From: Amycolatopsis sacchari
GTDB lineage: Bacteria > Actinomycetota > Actinomycetes > Mycobacteriales > Pseudonocardiaceae
Direction: 5' to 3'
Assembly: GCF_900114035.1 (NCBI RefSeq)
Contig: NZ_FORP01000018.1
Coordinates: forward strand, 1 to 64,000
DNA: 64,000 nt
Shown: positions 1 through 7,115 of the stretch, piece after piece
How the letters are laid out: each line of letters begins with the position of its first letter
How positions within the stretch are numbered: the stretch's first letter is position 1
Made by a program: the position numbers and the translations under genes
Notes under the pieces: model-generated
The model's input: the letters and a program-made list of their open reading frames with translations, nothing else
The model's database searches: none
Told to the model about the DNA's origin: nothing

Positions 1-26
1 CTCCACTTCACAACCGGAGGCCTTCA

Positions 27-78
27 CCTGTCAGCACGACAGGCCACCAACGGTCACCTCAACCCGGGACAACGTCCC
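27..78. repeat. Two small inverted repeats before the first gene
   Basis: CCTGTC/GACAGG (27-43, 5-nt loop) and GGGAC/GTCCC (66-78, 3-nt loop) form two short perfect stems in the 118 bp between the window edge and the stop of the leftward TetR gene. They could be a weak terminator for that gene or for one beyond the window. No T-run follows, so the role is open. Confidence 0.25.
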
Positions 79-118
79 TGAACATCACACCTAGGGCTGG
101 TGCATCCGGTCGAGATGC

Positions 119-739
119 TCAGGCGCTGCGCTCGGAGTCGTTCTCCTCGAAGATCCGGTCGATTTGATGATCCAGTAGGGCTACCGCCTCGTCCGGTGTG
201 CGCTGACCGAGCAGCATCGACGCCTGCAGTCCCTCCGCTCCTGCGAGGAGGAAGGCGGCCTCGGCGCGTGCGTTGACGTCCGGTCGTGCCCGGCCGAGTT
301 TCTGGCCCTGCTCGATGAGATCGGTGACGAGGTCTTCGAGTGCTCGTGGGCCGTGGCGGACGGCTGCCGCGAGACTTTCGTCGGCCAGGAAGCGCACGAA
401 GAACGCCACGTGCACCAGGTGGCGACTGCGTCGTTCTGCGTCCAGTGGCAGCATTTCCAGCAGTACCCCGCGCACGATCGCGCGCATGTCACCGGTTCCG
501 TCGAGGTGCATCAGGCGCTCGCGGGCTCGCTGCTCGGCATCGGCGTTGAGGATCTCCAGTGCGCCGAGCAGCAGTTGATCCCGCGTGCCGAAGTAGTACT
601 GCAGCAGGCGGGCGGAGACCCCAGCCTCGGCGGCGACCTGCCGCAGGCTGACGTTCTCCAAGCCGCCTCGCGTGGCCAGGCGCCACACCGCTTCCGCGAT
701 CTGACGGCGGCGCGCTTCATGGTCCACCTGCCGAGGCAT
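119..739 (-). CDS. TetR/AcrR family transcriptional regulator
   Basis: A 206-aa one-component repressor. The N-terminal helix-turn-helix lies at about residues 28-50 (QVAAEAGVSARLLQYYF), which is the canonical TetR DNA-binding segment; the rest is the all-helical ligand/dimer domain. The reading frame continues upstream, but the family N-terminus fits the ATG at 739 (MPRQVDHEARRRQ), directly followed by the domain. It is transcribed divergently from a two-helix membrane protein, and two near-identical palindromes sit between them, so it very likely represses itself and that neighbour. The ligand cannot be inferred. Confidence 0.9.
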   Translation of the reverse strand: MPRQVDHEARRRQIAEAVWRLATRGGLENVSLRQVAAEAGVSARLLQYYFGTRDQLLLGALEILNADAEQRARERLMHLDGTGDMRAIVRGVLLEMLPLDAERRSRHLVHVAFFVRFLADESLAAAVRHGPRALEDLVTDLIEQGQKLGRARPDVNARAEAAFLLAGAEGLQASMLLGQRTPDEAVALLDHQIDRIFEENDSERSA

Positions 740-763
740 CGCCCCTCCGCGTCCGGTTCTTTG

Positions 764-805
764 TGGTTCGATCGTACCAAGACGTGTTATGGTTCGATCG
801 AACCA
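764..805. promoter_or_regulatory. Pair of palindromic TetR operators
   Basis: TGGTTCGATCGTACCA (764-779) and TGGTTCGATCGAACCA (790-805) are two near-perfect palindromes whose centres lie 26 bp apart, in the gap between the divergent TetR gene and the membrane-protein gene. The second is fully symmetric; the first has one mismatch. Their position and symmetry fit cooperative TetR binding that covers both promoters. Binding itself is inferred. Confidence 0.75.
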
Positions 806-826
806 CAAAAACCGGAGGGGATCGTT

Positions 827-1045
827 GTGAAGTACGTGTGGCTGGTCGCCGGGATGATCCTGCTGGCCTTCGGGGCGCAGGGGGTGATCCGCTTGGTGCT
901 CGATCACGGATGGACTGGTGTCCTCGGCTGGCTGCCGGGCGGATTTGCCGGGCAGCTCGCCGGGCACCTCGTCCTCACTGCCGCCGGGCTGGCGCTGGCA
1001 GGCTGGTCGCAGCGGCTGCCGGAGCCGGCGAAACGTCAGCGGTAA
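827..1045 (+). CDS. Small two-helix membrane protein
   Basis: A 72-aa protein starting at GTG (VKYVWLVAGMILLAFG), with a GGAGGGG ribosome site about 7 nt upstream. It has two hydrophobic segments at about residues 4-20 and 42-60, separated by a short Gly-rich loop, and a basic C-terminus (LPEPAKRQR). It diverges from the TetR gene across two operators, so it is probably the gene that regulator controls. Small TetR-linked membrane proteins of this kind are common in actinomycetes and mostly have no assigned function. I do not recognise a specific family. Confidence 0.72.
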   Translation: MKYVWLVAGMILLAFGAQGVIRLVLDHGWTGVLGWLPGGFAGQLAGHLVLTAAGLALAGWSQRLPEPAKRQR

Positions 1046-1303
1046 GGCGGACGATGCTCGTTGAAGTGGGAGTCGCCGTGCCTGCGCCGGTCGGTCGATC
1101 TTCGCTGTGGACGGCCACGGCGTTTCGCCGAAGCGGTGGCGAGTACGGGATGCGTTCTGAGGGGGTAACGGTGACAAGGCACTCGGGCCGGCTCCTGCGG
1201 GCGATCACTGCGCCTGCCGAACACGGTTGCGTCATCCTGCGCGACCTTGCGAGCAGAGGTGACCACACCAAGTGGGACCCGGGAGCATCGCCCTGGCATC
1301 AAG

Positions 1304-1588
1304 ATGATCTTTTGCGCTCTTCAGGCCGTGGACGGGCTCGTGAACATCGAGATCTGGGATGGTCGTCCTCGCGACGTGCAGCCGCACGTCCTGTTCGCGG
1401 GGGCGTTTGAGGTGGTCTCGGGCTCCCTTGCTCTGCATGATCCGAACGAGGATTTCGTCGTCATCGTCCGGCCGCACGCCAGGACTTGCGCGGTCGAAAT
1501 CATGGTCGACGAGCCGACGTTTCCGGGGTTGATTCAGATAGTGATATCGCCCTCGGCAGGGTCTGAACCGGCGGTTGAGAACCGGTGA
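1304..1588 (+). CDS. Hypothetical protein
   Basis: A 94-aa open frame (MIFCALQAVDGLVNIEIWDG) with alternating hydrophobic residues that suggest a beta-rich fold, ending in a Pro/Glu tail. No family is recognised. The start is uncertain: a GTG at 1259 and a TTG at 1247 are in frame, and none has a strong ribosome site. It sits at the head of a run of small immunity-like genes and lies in the lower-G+C part of the window, so an immunity or remnant role is possible. The 1046-1303 stretch before it holds nothing I can identify. Confidence 0.4.
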   Translation: MIFCALQAVDGLVNIEIWDGRPRDVQPHVLFAGAFEVVSGSLALHDPNEDFVVIVRPHARTCAVEIMVDEPTFPGLIQIVISPSAGSEPAVENR

Positions 1589-1704
1589 CGAATGAACAGC
1601 TTGGCGGTCGTACTCTCGTCTGGCTTGCCAACACCGGCGCGCTGGGGTGACGTGTGACGAAAGAGGTCGAATAATCTGGCCAGCGTCGCCGAGTCGATGG
1701 AGGA

Positions 1705-2013
1705 GTGGTGAACGATTTTGTCGAGATCTCGCTGGGAACTTTGAGGGCTGCCTTCGAGAAGGTGATGACTCATTTTCAGGAGAGCGAAGGAGATGTGGTC
1801 CGGCTCAAAGCCGACTACTTCTGGAGCATTCCGGACGATGACATCTACGATGTGACTCGTGATCCGGGGAAGTTGACGATAGGCCAGATCACCGAGTCAT
1901 ATGAGCAGCTGGTCAGCTTGGTTGGCGACTCCGATCGTCGGGTGACATGGGAGGGCGTCTGGCTTTCGGAGGTGCTTCGGGCAGTGGGCACCCCTCGCAC
2001 TCGGAAGTCGTGA
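1705..2013 (+). CDS. Conserved hypothetical, probable immunity protein
   Basis: A 102-aa acidic protein (VNDFVEISLGTLRAAFEKV) with the segment RLKADYFWSIPDDDIYDV and a conserved-looking C-terminal WLSEVLRAVG. This pattern matches a small actinobacterial family of unknown function that I recall from polymorphic-toxin neighbourhoods; the recall is from memory and not checked. Two adjacent GTG codons (1705, 1708) can start it, after a GGAGGAG purine stretch that overlaps the first. Size, acidity and the neighbouring toxin debris support an immunity role, but no specific toxin partner is visible beside it. Confidence 0.62.
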   Translation: MVNDFVEISLGTLRAAFEKVMTHFQESEGDVVRLKADYFWSIPDDDIYDVTRDPGKLTIGQITESYEQLVSLVGDSDRRVTWEGVWLSEVLRAVGTPRTRKS

Positions 2014-2130
2014 CCCGAGCCTCGCTGTGGAGGGGAACACTCCTCCACAGCCTGGCGGCCGGCGCTGGGCGCCGCGGACGTCCACGCAAAAAAATCGATC
2101 GAGTGTGAACGCAGGTCCCGTTATCATGAC

Positions 2131-2571
2131 ATGATGATGAGAATTGACCTTCCCAGGCAGAGCCGATCAGGCCGGTTTATCGGCCTTGCCGACGTTCTGC
2201 GAGAGATCCCGGACAACAGCCTGTTCTGGTCGATGCAATACCTCGCCGATGCGATAGGTGCTGCTCCGGAAGGGGTGGATTGGGTCGATCTCGAGAACCT
2301 TGTGAACACTAGTGCTCGTGGATATGAATTCAGCTGGGCCGAGCTCGTGGGGTTTAGCGAGGGCTTGTCGGATGTCGTCGACGTCTTTCTGGTGGCAGAT
2401 GTCGGCCGAGTGGAAACACGGTATGACTTCGATGAACCCGACGTAGTGGATCGCCCGCCGACGTTGATCGTGCAGATGGAGGACAGCTCGAGTTGGTCGA
2501 TCTGGGTCGACGAACAGTGGGACGGCTCCGCTCAAGCCGCTTCCGGTCTGCGGAAACTGGCCGAACGTTAA
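2131..2571 (+). CDS. Immunity-like protein, paralogue of the gene at 6170
   Basis: A 146-aa acidic protein. It shares a clear linear pattern with the product of the gene at 6170: D-V-L-x-x-I-P-D-N, G-A-A-P-E-G, Y-x-F-S-W-x-E-L, G-L-x-x-x-x-D-x-x-L-V-A and Y-x-F-D-E in the same order and at similar spacing. The two are therefore paralogues. The 6170 copy lies 5 bp behind a decayed toxin tail, so both are best read as immunity proteins of one family. Three tandem ATG codons start the gene and the ribosome site is weak. The domain family is not identified. Confidence 0.72.
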   Translation: MMMRIDLPRQSRSGRFIGLADVLREIPDNSLFWSMQYLADAIGAAPEGVDWVDLENLVNTSARGYEFSWAELVGFSEGLSDVVDVFLVADVGRVETRYDFDEPDVVDRPPTLIVQMEDSSSWSIWVDEQWDGSAQAASGLRKLAER

Positions 2572-2676
2572 CCGCCCGGCAGCAACGATGCCCTGGGCAG
2601 GCTCGGTCAGGCCTGGAGTGCGACAGATCCCTGGCGGCACCGGCGGTGAAATCAAACTGGCGGAAGGGGCATCACA

Positions 2677-3033
2677 GTGAGCGACGACAGCATCATCGAT
2701 AAGCTACTTGAGACCGGTCTGGACGATTGGGTCGCGGTGCACGACGTGGTCTGGAATTCCACGCGCGGAACAATAAATGACGAATCAAAAGACAGGACAA
2801 TTCGGATACTGGGTCGATTGTACTCCGAAGGGCTCATGGTCCCGGGTGATCTCGGGGCCTCTGGATTCGAGGATTGGCCGTCTGCGCCTCAGGACTGGAT
2901 CTCCCGTTCCCGGTCGGAGCTGGATCGATTCGATTGGTGCCCCATGGGCGCCGGCTTCTGGCTCCGTTTGACGAGTTATGGAAAGACGAAGGCAACCCGA
3001 GGGCATATAGATGCGGATGAAACGGAGTTGTAG
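2677..3033 (+). CDS. Conserved hypothetical, probable immunity protein
   Basis: A 118-aa protein starting at GTG with GGAAGGGG 7 nt upstream. It contains LLETGLDDWVAVHDVVW near the N-terminus, a central LYSEGLMVPGDL and a C-terminal GFWLRLTSYG. I recall this architecture as a recurrent small actinobacterial protein found beside toxin genes, though no function is established. It is a single domain with no signal peptide and is predicted cytoplasmic, as expected for an immunity protein. It follows the 2131 gene by about 100 bp on the same strand, and the toxin it would neutralise is missing. Confidence 0.7.
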   Translation: MSDDSIIDKLLETGLDDWVAVHDVVWNSTRGTINDESKDRTIRILGRLYSEGLMVPGDLGASGFEDWPSAPQDWISRSRSELDRFDWCPMGAGFWLRLTSYGKTKATRGHIDADETEL

Positions 3034-3168
3034 GAACTCCGCTTCGTCGTTGGGGGATCGAGCCGTATGCTGTGCTGCTCGCTTGTGCGACTTCGCCGTG
3101 GTGGCGGAATTAAAAGGGGATCTGGGTCGCTCTGTCATCAAGGTCTCAAGATTGATAGCGTGCCCCGC

Positions 3169-3345
3169 ATGGCGGAGTTGATCAGGTACGAGCTGAACTC
3201 GGGGACGGTGCTCGTCGAGGTTGGGGACGGTGACGGGATCTCCCGCGCGTCGCGGATTGGGGAGCTTGCCGAGAACGCCGAATAGGTAGGGCGACGGTCG
3301 GTGAGCTTTCCCCGAAATCTGTACGTGAACGTGCTCTTCCCGACA
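3169..3345 (+). pseudogene. Trypco1-like (CU044_2847 family) fragment, frameshifted
   Basis: Thirty-eight codons (MAELIRYELNSGTVLVEVG) resemble the N-terminus of the trypsin-co-occurring domain 1 family. They end at a TAG at 3283-3285. Just beyond, another frame reads TVGELSPKSVRERA, which resembles the next part of the same family, so a frameshift has probably broken the gene. Nothing matching the C-terminal half is visible. The family is linked to small conflict and sensing modules in actinomycetes. The assignment rests on remembered motif similarity only. Confidence 0.45.
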
Positions 3346-3536
3346 AACCTGACACATGTGTCTACCGTCACACGGTCACAGGTCGAACGCAGATCGATCA
3401 TGCCTTCCGAGATCGCGCGGTGGTGACGCAACCATCGGTAATGCGCAGACAGTATGCGGGGTGCTGGAGACCACCGGCGAACCCACCGCCTCGCTTCGAG
3501 GTGGGTGGTCCTGGAGTGGTGGTAGAAGTTGGAGCC

Positions 3537-3970
3537 ATGGCCGAACCTAGCGGGTACGTGCAGCATCTGCGACCTGCCTGGAGTGATCGTGCAAATTTCG
3601 TGATACACGCGAGACTCCCGGATGAAGGCTCCCCGAAGAAGTTTGAGCAGTTGCGGGTTCGACGCGTTGCGCAAACGCGATTTGAAATCTGCTGCATCCC
3701 CTTCTTTCTCTATGACCTGTCTTTAGGGGATGTGGTCGAAACGTCGTCTAGATATGGCATGCGATTCGTGTCTGGTTTGGGAACTCGCCGGATGTGTGGG
3801 GTGTGGTAAGTGAGGAACTCCATCGCCTCAATGCGACTCTCGAGCGGTATTCTCGTAACTTGCTCGCTGTCGACGCTGCCAATTATCGACAGGCGCAATT
3901 GGTGGCCGATTATCTGCTTGAGGCCGAACAGGCGACAGGCCTGATGTATGAGACTGGTCGGACCAAGTAA
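3537..3970 (+). pseudogene. DUF4265 family gene broken by an internal deletion/frameshift
   Basis: The first frame (ATG at 3537) encodes FEQLRVRRVAQTRFEICC, IPFFLYDLSLGDVVET and YGMRFV, the typical DUF4265 core, then runs into TAA near 3809. The overlapping +1 frame picks up RVWFGNSPDVWGVVSEE and continues through YSRNLLAVDAANYRQAQ to a natural stop at 3968-3970. Compared with the family layout, about a dozen residues between RFV and RVW are missing, so a small deletion removed coding sequence and shifted the frame. DUF4265 proteins are small, cytoplasmic and often found in toxin/immunity loci. This copy cannot make the complete domain. Confidence 0.68.
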
Positions 3971-4551
3971 GAAATGCCGGGGGCGCCGCGAGGCAAACGT
4001 AGTCATGCCCTCGTGCGACAGTGGGACCGCGGACGTGGTGTCCGGTTCTGATCGGTGATGACGTGGGTGTGCCGTATTGGGTCACCGCTTTTGCCTCAGA
4101 CGTGTCGAACCTCCTCGCTGGTGAGGTGATTCTCGACATGACGGCGCCGTGTGGCCCGATCGGGCAATAGGTCTGTTCACATCGAATCACGCTGGTTGGC
4201 TGAGTAATGAGTGCCGTCGCTCCTTCCCAGCAGCCAGCAGGGGCAGTACCGCGAATGCCCGCACAATCTGAGGGTTGGTGGGCGTCCCGGCGCGGGCTCG
4301 AACGCTGCGCGAGGCCCCTGCCGCTCTGCCCCAGAAACCAAGGGGTGTGGGGGAGGAGGTCCGCCGGTCTGGTGCGTGCCGCAGCCGCCTGCGATCTGCC
4401 CGGCGGGCGGGAGCTCGGGTAACTGCGAAAGGCGTCGAGGTCGCACAACGGGCAGAGCTCGGGCGGGTCAACGGTTCGTTGCGGGCGGGCCATCTGTGCT
4501 CGGTCGGTCCTGTATCCATCACTGGACGGTGTCCGTGCGCAGTGTCTGGGA
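3971..4551. other. Gene-free stretch with short unassignable frames
   Basis: No convincing gene is seen here. A 49-codon frame from GTG 4021 to TAG 4170 (LIGDDVGVPYWVTAFASDV) looks protein-like and may be the end of a lost gene. From about 4200 to 4550 several overlapping frames on both strands are open only because of G+C bias. The segment lies between the DUF4265 pseudogene and the first Hint remnant, and is probably degraded toxin-gene sequence. Confidence 0.4.
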
Positions 4552-5220
4552 TTGAGGATGCGGAGGCTGTCGACGGCCTGGTCGGCGGAGCGCCGGCTCA
4601 TGCGGCGGCGAGTTGCATGGTCAACAGCTTCACCCGCTGACGAGCAGGCGACGGACCCGGAGACGGGGCGAACGGAGCCCCACTCGGTTCCGGCGCTGAT
4701 CCCTCACGGCGGCCCGCACACGATGGTGGATGTCACGACTAGCGACGGGCACACGCTGAGTGCGACGGACCACTATCCGATCTGGGACGCCACCACGCAC
4801 ACCTTCACCGATGCGATCGATCTGCGGGTGCTCAGTGATGACGGTCAGTTGCTGGTCATCACTGGGCTGCGGTTGTATCAGCAGGACCTGCAGATCGACG
4901 GCATCCACACCTACTACGCCGGTGTCACGCCGATCCTGGTGTACAACATGTGTGCGGAGCCGCTTCCGCCAGAAGAGCGGTCGGACTCAACGGCTGACCG
5001 GTCCGCAAGCCAAAATCTGGCGAACTACCTCGGTTGCCGGCCTAAGGGGGCAGATCTTGCACGGTCAGCGAGTCTTCACCGACGGTAAGCAGTATATTGT
5101 CCAATACGTCGATTCCCATATCGGAGGAACTTGGAAGATCGCGGGGTCGGCGTCTGGTCTTGCGACAAGAGTACCCGAACGACCACTACCGACGCGCTGC
5201 TGAACGAGATTGGCGGTTGA
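4552..5220 (+). pseudogene. Polymorphic toxin C-terminal remnant: deleted Hint domain plus Ntox21-like toxin
   Basis: The stretch reads through a pre-Hint linker (EDAEAVDGLV) to NSFT, the start of a Hint domain. The region that should follow is deleted and the frame closes at TGA. It resumes as ATDPETGRTEPHSVPALI, then TLSATDHYPIW and GIHTYYAGV, ending VLVYN. Behind it, split over several frames, come LTGPQAK, LANYLGCRPKG, HGQRVFTDGKQYIVQ, DSHIGGTWKIA and STRTTTTDALLNEIGG. That order matches the Ntox21 toxin module (HGQ..F.., D.H.GG.WK.A, STR.GT.D..LN.IG). At least three frameshifts separate the pieces, so the toxin is dead. The stop at 5218-5220 is 6 bp before an intact immunity gene. Confidence 0.7.
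4648..4790 (+). repeat. Direct repeat copy A (Hint-coding DNA)
   Basis: From GCGACGGACCCGGAG onward this DNA matches the segment at 5573-5710 almost base for base, apart from scattered substitutions. Both copies encode ATDPE-GRTEPH-VPALI-HGG. The units lie about 925 bp apart in direct orientation and enclose the Ntox21-like remnant with its immunity gene. They are potential crossover points for swapping or losing toxin tips. Confidence 0.7.
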
Positions 5221-5226
5221 CTGAAA

Positions 5227-5499
5227 GTGTCCGGAGGTGTGGGGGGATTTGCTGACATCCCTTACTGGAATGTTGACCTGCCAGGGCTCACCAGAGAGCA
5301 GGCCGAGTGGATCGCAGAAACTGCGTGCGTCAAGTACGGGTTGCCGTCTTCTGTTGTCGATCCGTCGGTCTTTCTGACCTTGCACATGGACCGAGAAACC
5401 GCTCTGCGTATCGCTCAAGGATTATCAAATTTTGATGACGATATATCCGTGGGTGTCCGTGAGATAATAGATGAGTGGATCCGTTCGACGATTCGATAG
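5227..5499 (+). CDS. Probable immunity protein for the Ntox21-like toxin
   Basis: A 90-aa acidic single-domain protein (IPYWNVDLPGLTREQAEW, then LTLHMDRETALRIAQ and VREIIDEWIRST), predicted helical and cytoplasmic. It starts 6 bp after the stop of the decayed Ntox21-like toxin, the usual toxin-immunity spacing, so cognate immunity is the natural reading. GTG at 5227 is used; an in-frame GTG at 5239 is also possible. The frame is intact although its toxin is destroyed, as expected if immunity is kept against sister cells that still carry the toxin. No named immunity family is recognised. Confidence 0.72.
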   Translation: MSGGVGGFADIPYWNVDLPGLTREQAEWIAETACVKYGLPSSVVDPSVFLTLHMDRETALRIAQGLSNFDDDISVGVREIIDEWIRSTIR

Positions 5500-5519
5500 T
5501 GTGATACCTGTGAGGATAG

Positions 5520-6164
5520 TGCCGTCGAGGGCCTGGTCGAAGGGGAGCGCGGGCTCATGTGACAGCGTGTTGGCGACGGACCCGGAGGCTGGGCGAACGG
5601 AGCCGCACCCGGTTCCGGCGCTGATCCATCACGGCGGCCAGCACGCGATGGCGGATGTCACGACCGGCGATGGACAGACGCTGAGTGCGACGGATCACCA
5701 CCCCATTCTGAGATGCCACTACGCGCATCTTCACGGATGCGATCGACCTACACCCGGGGGACCGGGTTCTCAATGATGATGGGCAGTTTCTGGTCATCAC
5801 AGAGCTGCGGGCGTATCAGGAGGACCTGCAGATCGACGGTATCCACACCGACTACGCCGGTGTGACGCCGATCCTGGTGCGCAACAGCTGCGCCTTCCCT
5901 GATCGGCCGTTGCCGCGGGCCAAAGACGGAGTGCCGGTCCCCGACGTCGATGCGCCTCACGCGCAATTGGACGCGGAACCTGGAAGAAATGGAAGCTACC
6001 CGCAGACGCGCGAATTCGACGCCGACGGTAACCCGGTGCGAAACATCGATTTTACCGATCATGGGCGGATGCGGAACCATCCCAACCCGCATCAGCGCAC
6101 TTGGCAGTCGAACCCGACCGTCGGTAAACCGCAGCGCGCGCTTGTTGCGCTGCCGCTAGAGTAG
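5520..6164 (+). pseudogene. Second toxin C-terminal remnant: frameshifted Hint plus a different toxin tail
   Basis: A second Hint remnant begins near VLATDPEAGRTEPHPVPALI, runs to TLSATDHHPI, shifts frame near 5710, and continues as DATTRIFTDAIDLHPGDRV, ITELRAYQEDLQIDGIHT and PILVRN. The tail is then intact to the stop at 6162-6164: SYPQTREFDADGNPVRNIDF, TDHGRMRNHPNPHQRTW, SNPTVGKPQRA. The IDFTDHGR..HPNPHQ..W pattern resembles C-terminal toxin domains annotated as polymorphic toxin type 24; I hold that name loosely. The N-terminal nucleophile block of the Hint is lost. The toxin stop is 5 bp before the immunity gene at 6170. Confidence 0.65.
5573..5710 (+). repeat. Direct repeat copy B (Hint-coding DNA)
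   Basis: This is the partner of the repeat at 4648-4790. The shared core runs from GCGACGGACCCGGAG through the codons for TLSATDH. Pre-Hint sequence is also similar (GTCGA..GCCTGGTCG before both copies), so the duplication extends some way upstream. Confidence 0.7.
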
Positions 6165-6169
6165 GCGAC

Positions 6170-6598
6170 ATGAGATGGATCACGTTATCGACGCGTAAGA
6201 AGTCCGGCGAGCTTTTGGATCTTTACGACGTTCTGGATGCCATCCCGGATAATGATTACGTCTGGCATTTGATCGAGTTCTACGGCTTCGGGGCCGCTCC
6301 GGAGGGGATGAACATTTCCGACTTCGAGCAGCTGGTTCTGTGGAGTGAGATAAGTTACACTTTTTCATGGTTGGAGTTGAGGCAATTCGCACGAGGTTTG
6401 CATCAGACTATAGATTGTCTCCTTGTGGCAAATCGGGGAATGATTCGGAAGAAGTACTTCTTCGATGAACTGCGAGGTAATCTTGAAGAGTTTGTCGCAT
6501 ACGTCATATACGTAAACGATGGTGAGCAGTGGGAAGTAGCTGTCGAAGAAGGCGAGGCGAATACCGAGTCTGTGGTCGCTACGCTGGTGAGCTTGTGA
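6170..6598 (+). CDS. Immunity protein, paralogue of the gene at 2131
   Basis: A 142-aa acidic protein starting with ATG 5 bp after the stop of the toxin-24-like tail, the tight spacing of a toxin-immunity pair. It shares with the 2131 product D-V-L-D-A-I-P-D-N, G-A-A-P-E-G, Y-T-F-S-W-L-E-L, G-L-H-Q-T-I-D and Y-F-F-D-E. No signal peptide or membrane segment is present, so it would act in the cytoplasm. The codon mix (many A- and T-ending codons) is unlike the flanking housekeeping genes and suggests transfer. The named immunity family is unknown to me. Confidence 0.78.
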   Translation: MRWITLSTRKKSGELLDLYDVLDAIPDNDYVWHLIEFYGFGAAPEGMNISDFEQLVLWSEISYTFSWLELRQFARGLHQTIDCLLVANRGMIRKKYFFDELRGNLEEFVAYVIYVNDGEQWEVAVEEGEANTESVVATLVSL

Positions 6599-6803
6599 GC
6601 GAAGGTGGCTGTCGGCTTCCATTACTCTTGGATGCCGGGAACGGCAGCTCGTCAATCAGGTGAAGCAGATAGCGTGTTGGCCGGGAGCATGGCCGAGGAT
6701 GGACAAGCCAACGCAACTCTCGAAGACCCGGACGAGTGAGCCGGCGCGCCGGTGGTCGTGGCAGGGTGCTCAGTGATGGTTCCTCGGCGATGGCTACCGC
6801 GAT

Positions 6804-6998
6804 ATGGGTGGCGGGCGATTCGTCCGCGATGACGGTCTCAGACGGGTACGGATGACCGACGCCGAGCTCGCCCATCCGCGCCAAAATCCTCAGATGAACT
6901 TCGAGACTTACGACAAGCCAACCGGGCCAGGAATCAAAACGGGCCGACCCCAGACGAACGATCACATCTACCTTCCTGAGGAGCCAGGATGGCCTTAG
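6804..6998 (+). pseudogene. Third toxin-tail remnant
   Basis: A 64-codon frame, GGGRFVRDDGLRRVRMTD, AHPRQNPQMNFETYDKP, NDHIYLPEEPGWP, ends naturally at TAG. The layout (short basic strand, MNFE, then a terminal D-H-I-Y-L-P) looks like the last part of a small secreted nuclease-type toxin. Neither a Hint domain nor a start with context precedes it. The 200 bp before it (6599-6800) hold only broken frames. It is read as the surviving tip of a third cassette because it precedes another single-copy small gene. The fold is not identified. Confidence 0.5.
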
Positions 6999-7115
6999 GA
7001 CGCCACGAATGACAGACAGAGTCCAGGGGTTTGTGAACACCATCGGTAGGATGGTGTGGGAGTTCTGGCTCAGTACGGTGTCCGGCTGATCGGGCGCGAC
7101 GGAAAGAATGAGGTC

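Noticed and set aside
4021-4170. 49-codon frame LIGDDVGVPYWVTAFASDV...
   Set aside because: Looks protein-like but has no ribosome site, no family and lies in debris; mentioned only within the gene-free stretch.
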